The notes beneath the pieces are model-generated. The model saw nothing but the letters and a program-made list of their open reading frames with translations. It was not told where the DNA came from and searched no databases. A DNA stretch of 64,000 nt, taken from Burkholderiales bacterium (GTDB lineage: Bacteria > Pseudomonadota > Gammaproteobacteria > Burkholderiales > SG8-41). Below are positions 53,275 to 61,315 of the stretch, in pieces. The translations under genes and the position numbers were made by a program. Location: NCBI GenBank assembly GCA_022841375.1, contig JALHRQ010000001.1, positions 672,892-736,891 of the forward strand, read 5' to 3'. Each line of letters begins with the position of its first letter. Position 1 is the stretch's first letter.

Positions 53275-53302
53275 GAATCCGCGTCAGGTCATGCGCGGAT
53301 TC
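53275..53302. repeat. Perfect inverted repeat in wcaJ leader
   Basis: GAATCCGCG (53275-53283) and CGCGGATTC (53294-53302) form a 9-bp stem with a 10-nt loop and no T-run. It would be in the wcaJ leader RNA, 43 bp before the start codon; it may also weakly terminate transcripts from vanZ. Confidence 0.6.
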
Positions 53303-53345
53303 TGCCTCTCCCGGGTTTATAGCAGCGCTTAAGGACTGCCCAGCA

Positions 53346-54764
53346 ATGTCACAGCATGCAGTTCCCCTTATTTTTCGCAGTCCGACGCGGCTGACAGTCG
53401 GCCGCGATCAGTTGCTCAACCTGTTTGAGATGTTGCTCGACCCGATGGTTCTGGTGTTTTCGCAATGGGCAGTGGCGCTGGCCATGAACGGACAACTGAA
53501 ACCGGGTGACATCATCCTTTCGGTGATCGTGTTTGCGATGACCTTTCCCGGCTCGTCCCGGCTGACGATGCCGCCCTGGCGGGCGATCCGGCACATCATC
53601 ATGGGCTGGCTGGCGTTATCGGTATTGCTGTTTCTGTTCGGCTACGCGAGTCACTATCTCGGGGAATTCGACCCCGATGTTCTGCTGGCCTGGTGGTGGG
53701 TCGCGCTGGCGAGCATGGTCGGCGCTCATTTCCTGCTGCGCGCTGTCGCGCCAAAAATCCGCAAGCTGCAGGGGCCTCCGCGGCGGGTGGTCATCGCCGG
53801 CATGAACGAACAGGGACTGGAACTCGCCAATCGCCTCGCCAATGACAGCTACGCCAGCGTACGCGTCGTCGGATTTTTCGATGATCGCGGCAGCGAAAGG
53901 CTTAACAGCAACAGCGAATTCGCCAAATACGCCATCTTGGGCAAACTCGCGGAGCTGCCCGAATACGTCAAAAAACAGCATATCGAAGGCGTCTACCTGT
54001 CCCTGCCCATGGCCTCGCAGCCGCGCATTCTGACGCTGCTCGACGGACTCAGGGACACCACCGGGTCCATCTATTTCGTGCCTGATTCATTCGTCACAGA
54101 CATGATCCAGGGCCGCATGGAAAGCGTTGGCGGCATCCCGGTTGTTGCGGTGTGCGACACCCCCTTCGTCGGCTTCAACCGCATCATCAAGCGCACCAGC
54201 GACATTGTGCTGTCGATACTGATCCTGCTTCTCATCTCGCCTTTTATGCTGCTGATCGCGCTGGGCGTCAAAGCCACTTCGCCCGGCCCCGTCATCTTCA
54301 AACAGCGGCGCTACGGGCTCGATGGCCATGAAATCATCGTTTATAAATTCCGCTCGATGGTCACCATGGATGACGGCGACACCGTGCAGCAGGCGCAGAA
54401 AAAAGACATGCGGGTGACCCCGCTCGGCGCACTGCTGCGACGCACATCGCTCGACGAGTTACCGCAGTTTTTTAATGTGCTTCAGGGCCGCATGAGTGTG
54501 GTCGGCCCGCGTCCGCACGCTGTCGCACACAACGAGATGTATCGCAGACTGATCAAGGGTTACATGCTGCGCCACAAGGTACAACCGGGAATTTCCGGAT
54601 GGGCCCAGGTCAACGGCTGCCGGGGTGAAACCGAAACCCTGGAAAAAATGAAGTCGCGGGTGGATTGCGACCTTGAATACCTGCGGCATTGGTCGTTGCG
54701 GCTCGACGCCTACATCATCGCCAAGACCGTGTGGGTCGTGCTCAGGGGCGAAAACGCGCATTGA
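53346..54764 (+). CDS. wcaJ: Undecaprenyl-phosphate glucose phosphotransferase (WcaJ-type)
   Basis: Initiating enzyme that loads a hexose-1-phosphate onto undecaprenyl phosphate. An N-terminal region with four membrane helices (about 30-130) and a CoA-binding-like domain (RVVIAGMNEQGLELANRL) precede the C-terminal sugar transferase domain: KRTSDIVLS, YKFRSMV, LRRTSLDELPQFFNVLQGRMSVVGPRP and GISGWAQVNGCRGET. 472 residues is typical. It is the last exopolysaccharide gene and has its own CRP-like control region. Confidence 0.94.
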   Translation: MSQHAVPLIFRSPTRLTVGRDQLLNLFEMLLDPMVLVFSQWAVALAMNGQLKPGDIILSVIVFAMTFPGSSRLTMPPWRAIRHIIMGWLALSVLLFLFGYASHYLGEFDPDVLLAWWWVALASMVGAHFLLRAVAPKIRKLQGPPRRVVIAGMNEQGLELANRLANDSYASVRVVGFFDDRGSERLNSNSEFAKYAILGKLAELPEYVKKQHIEGVYLSLPMASQPRILTLLDGLRDTTGSIYFVPDSFVTDMIQGRMESVGGIPVVAVCDTPFVGFNRIIKRTSDIVLSILILLLISPFMLLIALGVKATSPGPVIFKQRRYGLDGHEIIVYKFRSMVTMDDGDTVQQAQKKDMRVTPLGALLRRTSLDELPQFFNVLQGRMSVVGPRPHAVAHNEMYRRLIKGYMLRHKVQPGISGWAQVNGCRGETETLEKMKSRVDCDLEYLRHWSLRLDAYIIAKTVWVVLRGENAH

Positions 54765-54893
54765 AGCTGCATCGATTTTTATGTGGGTTAACGCACACTC
54801 GATTGGCTCTCACGTGTCGTTTTCACGGCGAAATGTTTCCAGTCGCTGAAACGCTATTTCTTTTGAGCGCCAACGGACAAATAAATATGAAAG

Positions 54894-54936
54894 TGTCTGC
54901 TAGCGCACAGATGCTGATGCCGCCGATATCCAATAT
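54894..54936 (+). promoter_or_regulatory. CRP-like site upstream of PEP-CTERM gene 2
   Basis: TGTCTG-CTAG-CGCACA (54894-54909) matches 11 of 12 motif positions. CAATAT begins at 54931 at 29.5 bp, with TATGAC three bases further on. It lies 107 bp before the gene. Together with the site at 21309 it puts both PEP-CTERM genes under the same motif. Confidence 0.5.
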
Positions 54937-55015
54937 GACTTTCATGCGTGCACACACAGGGGCGCATACCTAAACGCAAATATATATTCGCTTTTTAACG
55001 TTAGAAAGGCACCAA

Positions 55016-55729
55016 ATGAAAACCCATCTTAAGACTAAAATTGCAGCAAGCATCATGATCATGGGCCTGGGCATGGCAAGCGCAGTAAACGCTCAGGTTG
55101 CATTACCGATGTCGGGCACCACCTTCAATTCCGGTGGGAACATGTCAACCTCACTCGGGTCATTTTCGCTCCTGGCCTCAATGAGCTCGGCGTTCATTGC
55201 AACCGACCCCACCGCGTTCTCGGGCGTTCTTGATTCTTACGTATTGGCCAACAACACCGACAACCCGCTGGGCGGCCTGAGTTTTGCCTATCGTTTGACC
55301 AATAACCAAAGCAGCAATGACGCCATCCACCGCCTGGCCCTTAACGGCTTCAGCGGTCTGCAGCTTCAGGCAGGTTATCTGGACGGCGGCGTGTCACCGA
55401 CAGGCGGAGCAGCGGGAACCGGTTTGACCCCCACTCTGGTGGATCGCGGTCTTGCCCCGGGTGACAATATCGGCTTTGGCTTCCTGCAAGGCACCGTCAG
55501 CGGCATTTCTTTCGACTCGCTGGATCCGGGCCTGACCAGCCGTTATCTGGTCGTCTACACCAACGCAGCCACCTACAGCACCACGATGGCCAGTGTTATT
55601 GACGGCAGCGTTGCCAGTGCCGCGACTTTCGCTCCGATCCCGGAACCGGAAACCTACGGCATGATGCTGGCAGGTCTCGCACTGATGGGCTTTGTAGCAC
55701 GTCGTCGTTCTTCGAAAAATTCGGCCTGA
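55016..55729 (+). CDS. PEP-CTERM sorting-domain protein 2
   Basis: 237 residues. A signal peptide (IAASIMIMGLGMASAVNAQ) is followed by a low-charge Ser/Gly/Asn-rich domain with a SSNDAIHRLALNGFSGLQLQ region, and the complete sorting signal IPEPETYGMMLAGLALMGFV-ARRR at the C-terminus. Ribosome site GAAAGG precedes the start. The predicted substrate of exosortase B. A strong terminator follows, and a decayed duplicate of its 3' end lies just downstream. Confidence 0.93.
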   Translation: MKTHLKTKIAASIMIMGLGMASAVNAQVALPMSGTTFNSGGNMSTSLGSFSLLASMSSAFIATDPTAFSGVLDSYVLANNTDNPLGGLSFAYRLTNNQSSNDAIHRLALNGFSGLQLQAGYLDGGVSPTGGAAGTGLTPTLVDRGLAPGDNIGFGFLQGTVSGISFDSLDPGLTSRYLVVYTNAATYSTTMASVIDGSVASAATFAPIPEPETYGMMLAGLALMGFVARRRSSKNSA

Positions 55730-55757
55730 GTTTTATCCCGATTTTTTCGTTGCTCTT

Positions 55758-55785
55758 GAAAACCCCGCTTCGGCGGGGTTTTTCT
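55758..55785 (+). terminator. Intrinsic terminator after PEP-CTERM gene 2
   Basis: AACCCCGC-TTCG-GCGGGGTT, a perfect 8-bp stem with a stable UUCG-type loop followed by TTTTC. 30 bp after the stop codon. Confidence 0.9.
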
Positions 55786-55800
55786 TTGCGCTGAGGAACA

Positions 55801-55980
55801 CGTTACAGCGGCGTCACAACGAACTCTCCGCTTCCCGAACCTACGGCATGATGCTGGCGGGTCTGGTATTGATGGATTTGATGGTTAGTCGTTGTTTGTA
55901 GAAATAGCCACGTGATCTTCTGATCCTGATCTTTCGCCGGAATGAAAAAACCCCGCCAGAGCCGGGTTTTCATTGCGGGG
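55801..55980 (+). pseudogene. Decayed duplicate of the PEP-CTERM gene 3' end
   Basis: In one frame (55842-55901) the sequence encodes YGMMLAGLVLMDLMVSR then stop, clearly derived from the YGMMLAGLALMGFVARRR tail of the gene above; the nucleotides ACCTACGGCATGATGCTGGC are identical. The PEPE part is shortened by a deletion. A degraded copy of the terminator (AAAACCCCGCC...GCCGGGTTTTCATTGCG, 55946-55976) lies at the matching distance. No start codon or body of the gene remains. Confidence 0.75.
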
Positions 55981-56008
55981 ATACTGATTCTTGACCGATA
56001 CCCGATAT

Positions 56009-56878
56009 TTAAACGACACAATCCGTCGACAGCGCATCCACACAGGCGCGCGGCAGGTCGATGCCGGCGGCAAGATCTTCGATGCCTTCGATGCCGATAT
56101 AAGGCTGCGTAAATCTGACAGTGCCGAATATCGTCGCGAATGAAACATCAGCCGCATCACGACCGGTGCCGAAACGCATCAGCCCCGTGGGCAGCACCAT
56201 GCCGGTCGGATCAAACAAATACCAGCGGCCGCCCAGAAAAGCCTCCACGTAGGCATGAAAATCCGGGGGGCCGAAAATCGGATTCGACGCGTAATCGATG
56301 CCCGTGACAAAACGCGCGGGAATATTCAACGCCCGGCACAGCGCAATCATCAAGTGCGCAAAATCCCGGCAGACGCCGACCTGCTCGATCACGGTGTCGA
56401 CCGCCGACGTCGTGGCATTGCTACTGCCGGACACGAATTTGGTCTTGCGCTGCACCCAGTCCTGGATCGCGCGCACCCGCCAGTATCCCTGGCGCAGCCC
56501 GCCGAACTCGCTGTTGGCGAGTTGACGCAGCCGGTCGGACTGGCAATACCGGCTGGGGTAGATGTACGCCAGGGCTTCTGTGGGCAGAGCCGCGATCGGC
56601 ACTTCGCCGAGACTGTCGGGCGCGGCAACATGGTGGGTGATCTCCACAACCGCGTCATAACGCACTGACAGCGGCCCTGGCTGCGCGCGCAGCCGCGCAT
56701 AACGGTTGCCATGCACCGGATCGGTGAACAGCGCCACCGCGACAGGCTGACTGACCTGGAAGTTTTCCGAAACCAGTATCTGGCACGGGGTCTGCGCGGC
56801 ATGGATGTTGAATATGAAATCACTGACATCACCGATGATTTCGTATTGCAGTTCAATGAACAGCTTCAAGCGCACCAT
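56009..56878 (-). CDS. Transglutaminase-like protein
   Basis: 289 residues, no signal peptide. An N-terminal beta domain (bacterial transglutaminase N-type, MVRLKLFIELQYEIIGD) precedes the core with the Cys-His-Asp triad: GVCRDFAHL, DFHAYVEAFL and WYLFDPTGM. Such cysteine peptidase-fold enzymes act on peptides or amides; the substrate is unknown. It is convergent with the PEP-CTERM region. Confidence 0.87.
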   Translation of the reverse strand: MVRLKLFIELQYEIIGDVSDFIFNIHAAQTPCQILVSENFQVSQPVAVALFTDPVHGNRYARLRAQPGPLSVRYDAVVEITHHVAAPDSLGEVPIAALPTEALAYIYPSRYCQSDRLRQLANSEFGGLRQGYWRVRAIQDWVQRKTKFVSGSSNATTSAVDTVIEQVGVCRDFAHLMIALCRALNIPARFVTGIDYASNPIFGPPDFHAYVEAFLGGRWYLFDPTGMVLPTGLMRFGTGRDAADVSFATIFGTVRFTQPYIGIEGIEDLAAGIDLPRACVDALSTDCVV

Positions 56879-56976
56879 TGCGAGATCCCTTAACTGTATT
56901 TCTTTAGTGTATTCCGGTAGCCGGCCATTGCAACCCTCGCAACACCCACCACACGTTGCCGCCGGGTTACAAATGC

Positions 56977-57000
56977 CTGCGCCGGCTTAAGCCGGCGCAG
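56977..57000. repeat. 24-bp perfect palindrome
   Basis: CTGCGCCGGC-TTAA-GCCGGCGCAG, perfectly self-complementary. It lies 36 bp after the stop of the glycine-zipper lipoprotein gene (minus strand) with no clear T-run; a weak terminator, possibly for both sides, is the simplest reading. Confidence 0.6.
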
Positions 57001-57035
57001 GGTTAACGCGTTGTCCCAGTGCTTACTCTGAGCAC

Positions 57036-57260
57036 TTACTTCTTGTCTTTTCCGACCTCGTGGCCAATCACACCGCCGACCGCTGCGCCGCCGACAGTAC
57101 CCACTGCACTGCCGCCGGTCAGTACCGCACCGCCCACAGCACCGATGCCGGCGCCGATTGCCGTGCTCTCGTCGCGTTTCGACATCCCGGAACAGGCGGC
57201 CAGGCTGAGCAGTACGGTCGCAACCAGCGCACGTGCTGCAAAAGTTTTCATCGTTTTCAT
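57036..57260 (-). CDS. Small glycine-zipper lipoprotein (OsmB-like)
   Basis: 74 residues from the start at 57260 (AGAGG upstream). A lipoprotein signal ends at LSLAAC, followed by a glycine-zipper hairpin (AIGAGIGAVGGAVLTGGSAVGTVGG) and a VIGHEVGKDKK end. Osmotic- or stress-induced outer-membrane lipoproteins share this pattern. Same strand as the BON gene, 133 bp away. Confidence 0.8.
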   Translation of the reverse strand: MKTMKTFAARALVATVLLSLAACSGMSKRDESTAIGAGIGAVGGAVLTGGSAVGTVGGAAVGGVIGHEVGKDKK

Positions 57261-57393
57261 CTGAATACCTCTTTGTGAAACAGGGTGAAGTTGAATAACC
57301 GGCACGCTTCGGTGGAAGTCACCATCCAACGGACCGTTGACGCCGGGCATTCAACACGCGTCCGGCGCCTCGTTATCTTGGTAAGTCAGCTTG

Positions 57394-57705
57394 TTACTTA
57401 AGACGCATGTCGTTCTTGACCGAGGTCACACCGCTGATGCCGCGGGTCACCGCAACGGCCTTGTTGATATCCGCCTGGCTGTTGACAAAACCGCTCAACT
57501 GCACGACCCCTTTGAAAGTCTCGACATTGATTTCAGCTGATTTCAGGGTGGGTTCGTTGAAGATCGCGGCTTTGGTTTTGGTGGTGATCACGGAGTCATC
57601 GATGTATTCGCCGGTGCCTGACTTCGTGCTGGTGGAAGCGCAGCCCATTGCGGTGGCCAGGACAATTGCGGCGAAAAATGCGGCGAAACGGCTAATTTTT
57701 TTCAT
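57394..57705 (-). CDS. BON-domain lipoprotein (OsmY-like)
   Basis: 103 residues. The lipoprotein signal ends at TAMGC (about Cys 22). A single BON domain follows (DDSVITTKTKAAIFNEPTLK then VQLSGFVNSQADINKAVAV), a phospholipid-binding fold of stress-induced periplasmic proteins. A CRP-like site with a TATTCT hexamer at the class II distance lies 66 bp upstream (57771-57786). Confidence 0.9.
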   Translation of the reverse strand: MKKISRFAAFFAAIVLATAMGCASTSTKSGTGEYIDDSVITTKTKAAIFNEPTLKSAEINVETFKGVVQLSGFVNSQADINKAVAVTRGISGVTSVKNDMRLK

Positions 57706-57743
57706 GATTTTAATCTCCAGGTGAATAATAAATGCACTTTTGG

Positions 57744-57786
57744 AGAATAAGCGTCGGTGCTACCGGGGTCTGTACGCTGACGCACC
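57744..57786 (-). promoter_or_regulatory. CRP-like site and -10 for BON lipoprotein gene
   Basis: TGTACG-CTGA-CGCACC (57771-57786) matches 11 of 12 positions. On the minus strand TATTCT begins at 57749, 29.5 bp from the centre. The predicted leader is about 32 nt. Confidence 0.55.
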
Positions 57787-57849
57787 GATGATCGAGGCTG
57801 GCATCGATGCCGCTGAACGCGCCCAAACAAGGACGGCGGTCAATTTATA

Positions 57850-57892
57850 TGTACGGCACCGAACACATAGGTATATCGTATGCGTCTATGAT
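57850..57892 (+). promoter_or_regulatory. CRP-like site and -10 for crp/fnr gene 3
   Basis: TGTACG-GCAC-CGAACA (57850-57865) matches all 12 positions. TATGAT (57887-57892), five of six matches to the sigma-70 -10, begins 29.5 bp from the centre. This is the clearest class II layout in the window and implies autoregulation or paralogue control. Confidence 0.62.
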
Positions 57893-57959
57893 GTTCACCT
57901 ATTCATGCCCCGCGCGGCTTACTGGTTATTTGCCACCACCCTGACATAAGAAACCACGC

Positions 57960-58688
57960 ATGCCCAGTCCCCATAGCCCCGAACAGAACCATCTCCTCGC
58001 GGCACTACCGAGCGACGTTTATGCCCACTTGCTTCCTGCGCTGGAACTCGTTCCATTGCCGCTGGGCTGGGCGGTTTACGAATCCGGACGCGATCAGGGC
58101 TACGTTTACTTTCCGACCACCAGCATCGTTTCATTGCTCTATGTGATGGAAGACGGCTCCTCCGCTGAAATCGCCATCGTCGGCAATGACGGCGTGGTCG
58201 GTATTGCATTATTCATGGGCGGCGAAACAACGCCCAGCCGCGCCGTCGTGCAGAGCGCGGGTTATGCTTACCGGCTTAAAGCCTCCGTGCTGAAACCGGA
58301 ATTTGAACGCGGCGGAGCCTTGCAGCACCTGTTGCTGCGCTACACCCAGTCGCTGATCACGCAAATGTCCCAGACCGCCGTCTGCAATCGTCATCACTCG
58401 GTTGAACAGCAGTTGTGCCGATGGCTGTTGCTCAGCCTGGACAGACTGCCCTCGAACGAACTCAAAATGACCCAGGAACTGATTGCCAACATGCTGGGGG
58501 TGCGGCGTGAAGGTGTCACCGAAGCGGCGGGAAAGCTGCAAAAGGAGGGGTTGATCAATTACAGCCGCGGGCTCATTCACGTACTTGACCGGCCGGGGTT
58601 GGAAAAAAGGGTCTGCGAGTGTTACGCCGTGGTCAAAAAGGAAATGGACCGCCTGCTGCCGAAGCCGAAAACCGTCAAAAAAGGCTGA
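57960..58688 (+). CDS. Crp/Fnr-family transcription regulator 3
   Basis: 242 residues, close relative of regulator 2 (20537): opening SPHSPEQNHLLAALP, beta-roll with YESGRDQGYVYFPTTSIVSLL, and winged helix KMTQELIANMLGVRREGVTEAA. No Fnr Cys cluster. Ends CECYAVVKKEMDRL. Its upstream region carries two CRP-like sites, one serving it and one the divergent BON gene. Confidence 0.9.
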   Translation: MPSPHSPEQNHLLAALPSDVYAHLLPALELVPLPLGWAVYESGRDQGYVYFPTTSIVSLLYVMEDGSSAEIAIVGNDGVVGIALFMGGETTPSRAVVQSAGYAYRLKASVLKPEFERGGALQHLLLRYTQSLITQMSQTAVCNRHHSVEQQLCRWLLLSLDRLPSNELKMTQELIANMLGVRREGVTEAAGKLQKEGLINYSRGLIHVLDRPGLEKRVCECYAVVKKEMDRLLPKPKTVKKG

Positions 58689-58906
58689 TGGGGCTGCCCG
58701 ATCCGGCGTCCTGCGGGTAAATTTCCGGCAAAATCCCCGTTTATGCCGCCAAACGGGGCCAAGTCACTCGAAATCACCGGATTCCTGTCCCGGCGCAGGG
58801 GTGGTTTCCGGATAAGCAGGCTTTTGAGGTATCATTGCCGGTTCCCGCCATGCACCGGCCCCGGCCGGCGCTGCCCGTCAACCCCATCGCAGAGAGAAGG
58901 CAAGAC

Positions 58907-59170
58907 ATGCAGGCAATTCTGGATTATTTGAAAAAAACCGGCGAACAACTGGATTCCGAGATCGCCACCGCCACCGGCCTCTCCCTGGCCAGTGTGCGCC
59001 AGCACGTGACCGTGCTGCAATCCCGCGGCGACATCATGATCTGCCGCTCGATCCGTTTCAAGGATGGCAAACCCAGCGAAGGCATGCTGTGCCGCATTTC
59101 CGGTTACATCCCGCCCGTTGCTCCCGGCCGCAAACCCAAAGGTTCGGTGCCGGCGAAGTCGGTCATCTGA
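58907..59170 (+). CDS. Small winged-helix protein
   Basis: 87 residues from ATG 58907 (AGAAGG upstream; a longer frame from 58835 lacks a ribosome site). LDSEIATATGLSLASVRQHVTVLQSRGDIMICRSIRF is a helix-turn-helix with wing, as in ArsR/FaeA-type small regulators. The C-terminus is Pro/Lys/Gly-rich. A DNA-binding role is likely; targets unknown. Followed by a strong terminator. Confidence 0.7.
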   Translation: MQAILDYLKKTGEQLDSEIATATGLSLASVRQHVTVLQSRGDIMICRSIRFKDGKPSEGMLCRISGYIPPVAPGRKPKGSVPAKSVI

Positions 59171-59223
59171 AGAAAATTATCAGCAGCGATGATCGGTGAC
59201 GATTGTTGAGCTGACTGGATAAA

Positions 59224-59253
59224 AAAAACGCCGACTGATGTCGGCGTTTTTTA
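59224..59253. terminator. Strong intrinsic terminator
   Basis: AAAAACGCCGAC-TGAT-GTCGGCGTTTTT, an 8-bp GC-rich stem extended by A/T pairing and flanked by A8 and T6. It ends the small winged-helix gene and could work in both directions. Confidence 0.9.
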
Positions 59254-59423
59254 TGTAATGTCTTCTTTATGTACTGTCTTCTAAAGGTGGAAACCTGCGC
59301 TGTACTTCTACCGCGACTCAAAGCCGCTTTCGCCGATACCCCAAAGCATGCGTAAAATCATTGACCCGTTTCGTCCCGCATTTCCAAAGGCACCCGCCCC
59401 TGCCCCCCACTGAGGAGAAAAAG

Positions 59424-60032
59424 ATGCTCACCATTTACGGCTCGGCTAACTCCCGCGCACTCCGCGTCATCTGGATGGCCGCTGAACTCGGCCTGAAATA
59501 CGACCACAAGGACTGGTTGCCGCGCGCGCCGGAAACCAAAACCGCTGACTACCTCGCAGTGAATCCGAATGCCCGAGTACCGTCGATTGACGACGATGGT
59601 TTTATTCTCAGCGAGTCGATGGCGATCAACATGTATCTGGCCAAAAAACACAAAAGTCCGCTCTACCCCGCCGACCCGAAACTCGAAGCGCTGTGCTGGC
59701 AGTGGAGCCTGTGGGAAACCGACCGTCTCGACCGCCAAATCGTTGACTACGTCCGCAACAGCGTGGCGTCGCCCCCTGCCGAGCGCAAACCGGCCATTGC
59801 CGAAGCGGCCTGGCTCCAGGTCGCACCTGCATTCGATGTGCTGGAAACCGCGCTCACCAAATCACCGTGGCTCGCCGGCCCGGCATTTTCAGTGGCCGAT
59901 CTGAATGTTGCCGGCGCGCTGTATCGCGCGCTGTCGATCGACGTCAGCAAGTGGCGCAATCTCAACGGCTGGCTGCACCGCTGCTGGGAGCGCCCGGCGG
60001 CGAAACACGCGCGTGCGTTGCGCGAGAAGTAA
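59424..60032 (+). CDS. Glutathione S-transferase family protein
   Basis: 202 residues from ATG 59424 (GAGGAG upstream). The N-terminal thioredoxin fold has YGSANSRALRVIWMAAELGL and the glutathione-binding VPSIDDDGFILSESMAI. The C-terminal helical domain follows (PWLAGPAFSVADLNVAGAL). Conjugation or related thiol chemistry in the cytoplasm; substrate unknown. Single gene. Confidence 0.9.
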   Translation: MLTIYGSANSRALRVIWMAAELGLKYDHKDWLPRAPETKTADYLAVNPNARVPSIDDDGFILSESMAINMYLAKKHKSPLYPADPKLEALCWQWSLWETDRLDRQIVDYVRNSVASPPAERKPAIAEAAWLQVAPAFDVLETALTKSPWLAGPAFSVADLNVAGALYRALSIDVSKWRNLNGWLHRCWERPAAKHARALREK

Positions 60033-60222
60033 TGTCTTATCGGCGCCGTTGCGGTTTTATAAATAATTGTTTTTATTAATATTTTTTTTGATTGTGTCGC
60101 ATGCGGGGACGGCACCCCGCCCATGCTGCTGCACATCGGTAGTAGCATGCACGAGCCTGCCGCGCTGAATTAACAACAACACCATCAGCCGGCCGTAACC
60201 ACATCACGCTCTGGGAGGAGCC

Positions 60223-61299
60223 ATGCCGTCACTGCGCCGTATTGCCGCATTGTTTGCCGCCTTGTTGTTTTGTATCGCGCTGCCGGCATTCGCCGCGAAC
60301 TACCCGGATCCAAAAGAAGGCAGCTGGGTGGCGAAGAACTTCAGATTCCACACCGGCGAAATGATGCCGGAAGTGACGCTGCATTACCGCACCATCGGGT
60401 CCCCCGCCAATGAAGCGGTGCTGATCCTGCACGGCACCGCAGGCAATGGCGGCAACATGCTGACGCGCAATTTCGCTGAAGAACTGTTCGGACCCGGCCA
60501 GCCGCTCGATGCAGGCAAATACTTCATCATCCTGCCCGACGCGCTGGGCACCGGAAAATCGACACGACCCTCAAGCAGCGACCTGCGCATGAAGTTCCCC
60601 AAATACAACTACGACGACATGGTGCAGGCCCAGCACCGGCTGGTGACCGAAGGATTGGGCATCAAACATCTGCGCATGGTCATCGGCAATTCCATGGGCG
60701 GCATGCAGGTGTGGAACTGGGTCACCCGGTATCCGGACATGATGGACATCGGCGTGCCGATGGCCTGCCAGCCGGGCGCGATGTCCGGTCGCAACTGGAT
60801 GCTGCGCAAGCTGCTCGCCGATTCGATCCGCAACGATCCGGAATGGAACAACGGCAACTACACCGAGCAGCCGCGCAACATGACGCGCCTGCTGACCTAT
60901 TTTGCGGTAGCCACCAACGGCGGCAACATCGCGCTCTACAATGACGGCCCCGACGCCGACAAGGCCGAAGCCGTGCTCGCCAAGCGGCTCGCCGCACCAT
61001 TCCGCGGCGACGCCAACGACGTGCTGATGCAATGGGAATCGTCACGCGATTACAACCCGATGCCGCTGCTCGAACGCGTCAGGGCCACGGTGCTGGCGAT
61101 CAACGCCGCCGACGACGAGCGCAACCCGCGCGAACTCGGCATGATGGAAGATGCAATGAAACGCGTGAAAAACGGGCATTACCTGCTGATCCCGCAGAGC
61201 AACGACACGCGCGGCCACGGCACCACCGGCAACGCGAAGTTTTACAAGAAGGAACTCGAAGAACTGCTGAAGTCCGCACCACGGCGCAAGCCCAGCTGA
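60223..61299 (+). CDS. Exported alpha/beta hydrolase, homoserine O-acetyltransferase-like
   Basis: 358 residues. A signal peptide ends at PAFAAN. The alpha/beta fold has HGTAGNGGNM as oxyanion region, the nucleophile Ser in GNSMGGMQVW, acid region NAADDERNP and the late His in DTRGHGTTG. It resembles MetX-type acyltransferases (LHYRTIG opening, GKYFIILPDALGTGKST), but periplasmic export argues against methionine synthesis. The substrate is not known. Confidence 0.85.
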   Translation: MPSLRRIAALFAALLFCIALPAFAANYPDPKEGSWVAKNFRFHTGEMMPEVTLHYRTIGSPANEAVLILHGTAGNGGNMLTRNFAEELFGPGQPLDAGKYFIILPDALGTGKSTRPSSSDLRMKFPKYNYDDMVQAQHRLVTEGLGIKHLRMVIGNSMGGMQVWNWVTRYPDMMDIGVPMACQPGAMSGRNWMLRKLLADSIRNDPEWNNGNYTEQPRNMTRLLTYFAVATNGGNIALYNDGPDADKAEAVLAKRLAAPFRGDANDVLMQWESSRDYNPMPLLERVRATVLAINAADDERNPRELGMMEDAMKRVKNGHYLLIPQSNDTRGHGTTGNAKFYKKELEELLKSAPRRKPS

Positions 61300-61315
61300 G
61301 GTTTCTCAATTACAG

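Noticed and set aside
57740-57949. 69-codon plus-strand ORF between the BON and crp genes
   Set aside because: It runs through two regulatory sites and a -10 hexamer, has no ribosome site and no recognisable features.
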